A stretch of DNA of 64,000 nucleotides from Micromonospora vinacea. GTDB lineage: Bacteria > Actinomycetota > Actinomycetes > Mycobacteriales > Micromonosporaceae. Positions 62,096 through 64,000 of this stretch are shown here, one piece after another. The notes below the pieces were generated by a model. It had not been told where the DNA came from. It did no database searches and saw nothing but the letters and a program-made list of their open reading frames with translations. The stretch lies in NCBI RefSeq assembly GCF_015751785.1, contig NZ_JADOTY010000001.1:2790001-2854000 (forward strand), read 5' to 3'. Within the stretch, counting starts at the first letter, position 1; each line of letters opens with the position of its first letter. Both the position numbers and the translations under genes were made by a program.

Positions 62096-62157
62096 CGGTG
62101 ATCAAGAGATTTGCGTCAGCGCCGGGCGCGTTCCTGACGCAAATCTCTTGATCACCG
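62096..62157. repeat. Palindromic intergenic repeat with 24-bp perfect arms
   Basis: Arms at 62096-62119 and 62134-62157, a perfect 24-bp match (TGATCAAGAGATTTGCGTC inside), spacer 14 nt. It lies between the divergent xseA and ispH promoters, so it is not placed as a terminator for either. Confidence 0.92.
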
Positions 62158-62227
62158 AGGGCTGGGGTGGGGTTGGGGGCGGTCGCGGCCCGGTGCCGGG
62201 TTCCGGGGTGGCACGTACGATGGGGTG

Positions 62228-63214
62228 GTGACTGAGGCTCAGGCGACTCACCGGACCGGCAAGCGCGTGCTCCTGGCCAAGCCCCGCGGCTACTGCGCGG
62301 GTGTCGACCGCGCGGTGCAGACAGTGGAGGAGGCGCTGAAGCTCTACGGCGCCCCGATCTACGTGCGCAAGCAGATCGTGCACAACAAGCACGTGGTGCA
62401 GACCCTGGAGGCCCAGGGCGCGATCTTCGTGGAGGAGAACGAGGAGGTGCCGGAGGGCGCCACAGTCATCTTCTCCGCGCACGGCGTGGCGCCGGAGGTC
62501 TACGAGCAGGCCAAGGCGCGTTCGCTGAAGGCGATCGACGCGACCTGCCCGCTGGTCACCAAGGTGCACCACGAGGCGCGGCGCTTCGCGGCCGAGGACT
62601 ACGACATCCTGCTCATCGGCCACGAGGGGCACGAAGAGGTCATCGGCACCGCCGGTGAGGCCCCCGCGCACATCCAGCTGGTGGACGGCCCGGACGACGC
62701 CGACAAGATCACCGTACGGGATCCGGAGAAGGTGGTCTGGCTCTCCCAGACCACGCTCTCGGTCGACGAGACGCTGGAGACGGTGGCCCGGCTCAAGCAG
62801 CGGCTGCCGCTGTTGCAGTCCCCGCCCAGCGACGACATCTGCTACGCCACCTCCAACCGGCAGCACGTGGTCAAGGAGATCGCCGCCGAGTGTGACGTGG
62901 TGATCGTGGTCGGCTCCACGAACTCCTCCAACTCCGTCCGCCTGGTCGAGGTCGCCCTGGACGCCGGCGCCCGCGCCGGTCACCTGGTCGACTTCGCGCA
63001 CGAGATCGACGACGCCTGGCTGGAGGGGGCCACCACGGTCGGCCTGACCTCGGGCGCGAGCGTCCCGGACGACCTGGTCCAGGAGGTGCTGGTCCACCTC
63101 GCCGCGCGCGGCTTCGCCGACGTCGAGGAGATCACCACCGCCAACGAGCGGCTCACGTTCTCGCTGCCGCAGGAGCTGAGGCGGGACATGAAGGCCGCCG
63201 CGGCGCGCGGCTGA
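62228..63214 (+). CDS. ispH: 4-hydroxy-3-methylbut-2-enyl diphosphate reductase
   Basis: A 328-residue IspH, last enzyme of the MEP isoprenoid pathway, reducing HMBPP to IPP and DMAPP. The three [4Fe-4S]-binding Cys are seen in [12 protein letters not shown] (about residue 20), DATCPLVTK (about 103) and [10 protein letters not shown] (about 205); HGVAPE and [11 protein letters not shown] are further active-site regions. GTG 62228 is chosen because TACGAT lies six bases upstream; GTG 62225 is one codon earlier. Isoprenoid supply links it to the prenyltransferase at 46525. Confidence 0.95.
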   Translation: MTEAQATHRTGKRVLLAKPRGYCAGVDRAVQTVEEALKLYGAPIYVRKQIVHNKHVVQTLEAQGAIFVEENEEVPEGATVIFSAHGVAPEVYEQAKARSLKAIDATCPLVTKVHHEARRFAAEDYDILLIGHEGHEEVIGTAGEAPAHIQLVDGPDDADKITVRDPEKVVWLSQTTLSVDETLETVARLKQRLPLLQSPPSDDICYATSNRQHVVKEIAAECDVVIVVGSTNSSNSVRLVEVALDAGARAGHLVDFAHEIDDAWLEGATTVGLTSGASVPDDLVQEVLVHLAARGFADVEEITTANERLTFSLPQELRRDMKAAAARG

Positions 63215-63254
63215 GCACGGGAACGAACTCGGGTCGGCGTACGTCAGATCCGGC

Positions 63255-63689
63255 ATGAGGACTCTTCGGCTCGCCGTCCCCGCGCTGGCCGTCTGCGTGG
63301 CGCTGAGCGCCTGCGGCAGCCAGGGTGGCGGGGGCGGCACATCCACAGCGACACCGACGGGAGCGCAGCCGGTGACCAGCCAGCCCACGCCCGACCCGAC
63401 CCTCTCGCCGGCACCCCTCACCCCCACCCCGCCGCCCGGGGCGAAGACTCCGAAACCGGGCGGCCCGAGCACGCCGCCGGGCGTCGGGGCCACCACCCTG
63501 AGCGGCACCGTGCAGGGCGGCGTGGAGCCCGGCTGCGTACTGCTCGACGAATACCTGCTGCTCGGTGGCCCGCGTGACGTGCTGACGCCGGGCGCACGGG
63601 TCGAGGTCACCGGTCGGGTGGAGCCCGGCATGATGACCACCTGCCAGCAGGGCACCCCGTTCGTGGTGGAGAGCGCCCGCCGGTCCTGA
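63255..63689 (+). CDS. Lipoprotein of unknown function
   Basis: A 144-residue lipoprotein. The signal peptide (1-20) ends with the lipobox LSAC, followed by a Gly run and a Pro/Thr-rich linker (about 30-78), then a small domain of about 65 residues (LSGTVQGGVEPGCVLLDEYLLLGGP, ...) that looks like an OB-like beta barrel. Three Cys including the lipid-modified one. No recognised family. It follows ispH by 40 nt and ends in a strong terminator. Confidence 0.65.
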   Translation: MRTLRLAVPALAVCVALSACGSQGGGGGTSTATPTGAQPVTSQPTPDPTLSPAPLTPTPPPGAKTPKPGGPSTPPGVGATTLSGTVQGGVEPGCVLLDEYLLLGGPRDVLTPGARVEVTGRVEPGMMTTCQQGTPFVVESARRS

Positions 63690-63706
63690 CCACTCACCCC
63701 TGACAT

Positions 63707-63750
63707 GCGGGAGCCCGCCCCGAACGTGGGGACGGGCTCCTGCCGGTTTT
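63707..63750. terminator. Intrinsic terminator after the lipoprotein gene
   Basis: GCGGGAGCCCG (63707-63717) pairs with CGGGCTCCTGC (63733-63743, one G-U), an inner CCCC/GGGG extends the stem, the loop is GAACGT, and CGGTTTT follows. It is the only clear hairpin-plus-T-tract terminator in the window for the plus strand. The minus-strand gene at 63760 converges on it. Confidence 0.85.
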
Positions 63751-63759
63751 ACGAGCGGA

Positions 63760-64000
63760 TCAGTTCACAGCCCCGATGGACACGTTGCCGCGACCCACGA
63801 TCGCACCCTCGGTGGTGACGATCGCCAGCTCACCGGAGAGCTGACGCCCGTCGGCCGGAACGGCCACCGCGGTCACCGTGCCGGTGATGGTGGCCGACTC
63901 GCCGTGCATCAGCGGCACCGCGACGGCCGGAGCGGTGATCGTGCCCAGCGACGCGGACGCGAACGCGTCGTAGTAGTCGTAGGCGGTGCTGGTCCCCGGC
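63760..64000 (-). CDS. C-terminal part of a probable secreted protein (5' end outside window)
   Basis: The minus strand is open from the window edge to a TGA at 63760-63762, giving 80 residues. The sequence (YDYYDAFASASLGTITAPAV..., then MHGESATITGTVTAV and ELAIVTTEGAIVGRGNVSIGAVN at the end) has beta-strand patterns with many Ala, Val and Thr, like the C-terminal domain of an extracellular protease or surface protein. It is too short to assign a family. The start lies beyond 64000. Confidence 0.6.
   Translation of the reverse strand, partial: PGTSTAYDYYDAFASASLGTITAPAVAVPLMHGESATITGTVTAVAVPADGRQLSGELAIVTTEGAIVGRGNVSIGAVN

Overview
The window is GC-rich actinobacterial chromosome. GTG starts are frequent and third positions are mostly G or C. 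The gene set (GuaB1-type GMP reductase, acyl-CoA carboxylase with an epsilon subunit, GlpX with a DUF4245 neighbour, GTP-type PEP carboxykinase, mycosin and EspC-like type VII secretion proteins) fits a filamentous actinomycete, and I would guess Micromonosporaceae (Micromonospora or Salinispora relatives). This is inference from gene content; there is no rRNA or tRNA gene in the window to test it.

Layout. 1-9200: small metabolic and envelope genes (M20 hydrolase, DUF4349 lipoprotein, metallo-hydrolase, tandem GNAT, gamma-glutamylcyclotransferase, LpdA-like flavoprotein, DUF998, DedA) plus an antitoxin with a broken toxin. 9546-10935: a short threonyl-tRNA synthetase behind a probable threonine leader peptide. 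10975-16401: a MarR-controlled heterodimeric ABC exporter and a TetR/DoxX pair. 16570-21542: GuaB1, LysE exporter with its LysR regulator, and the biotin-carboxylase subunit of an acyl-CoA carboxylase. 21649-25550: PadR with a DrrAB-like ABC exporter, an O-methyltransferase and Maf. 25811-28781: three overlapping genes, mycosin protease, a long PPE-like protein and an EspC-like protein, without any Ecc core gene. 28874-38977: AccE, a PknB-like kinase, GH25 lysozyme, M50 peptidase, PanE, an ECF sigma factor with a membrane partner, AccD and BirA. 39058-48585: PH-domain protein, MaoC dehydratase, two GtrA proteins, PEP carboxykinase, a geranylgeranyl-reductase-like flavoprotein, a cis-prenyltransferase and trehalose-phosphatase. 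48748-51984: an XRE regulator facing a promoter region full of a repeated hexamer, small proteins and a PIN-PhoH protein. 52262-64000: transglycosylase, rhomboid, FNR-like reductase, an Asp-box membrane protein, GlpX, XseAB, IspH and lipoproteins.

The acyl-CoA carboxylase genes accD, accE, maf and accA lie in the order and orientation known from other actinobacteria, with birA divergent, but are pulled apart over 19 kb by inserted blocks, one of which is the type VII module. Two features run through the whole window. First, at least 17 reading frames have a TANNNT hexamer 6-7 nt before an ATG or GTG and usually no ribosome-binding site, which is the signature of leaderless transcripts. Second, there are seven long inverted repeats in intergenic DNA, three of them copies of one family with a constant 33-nt spacer, plus one 169-bp MITE-like palindrome. 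Two TGTG-N8-CACA sites and one near match suggest a CRP/GlxR-type regulon covering PEP carboxykinase and two cell-wall hydrolases.
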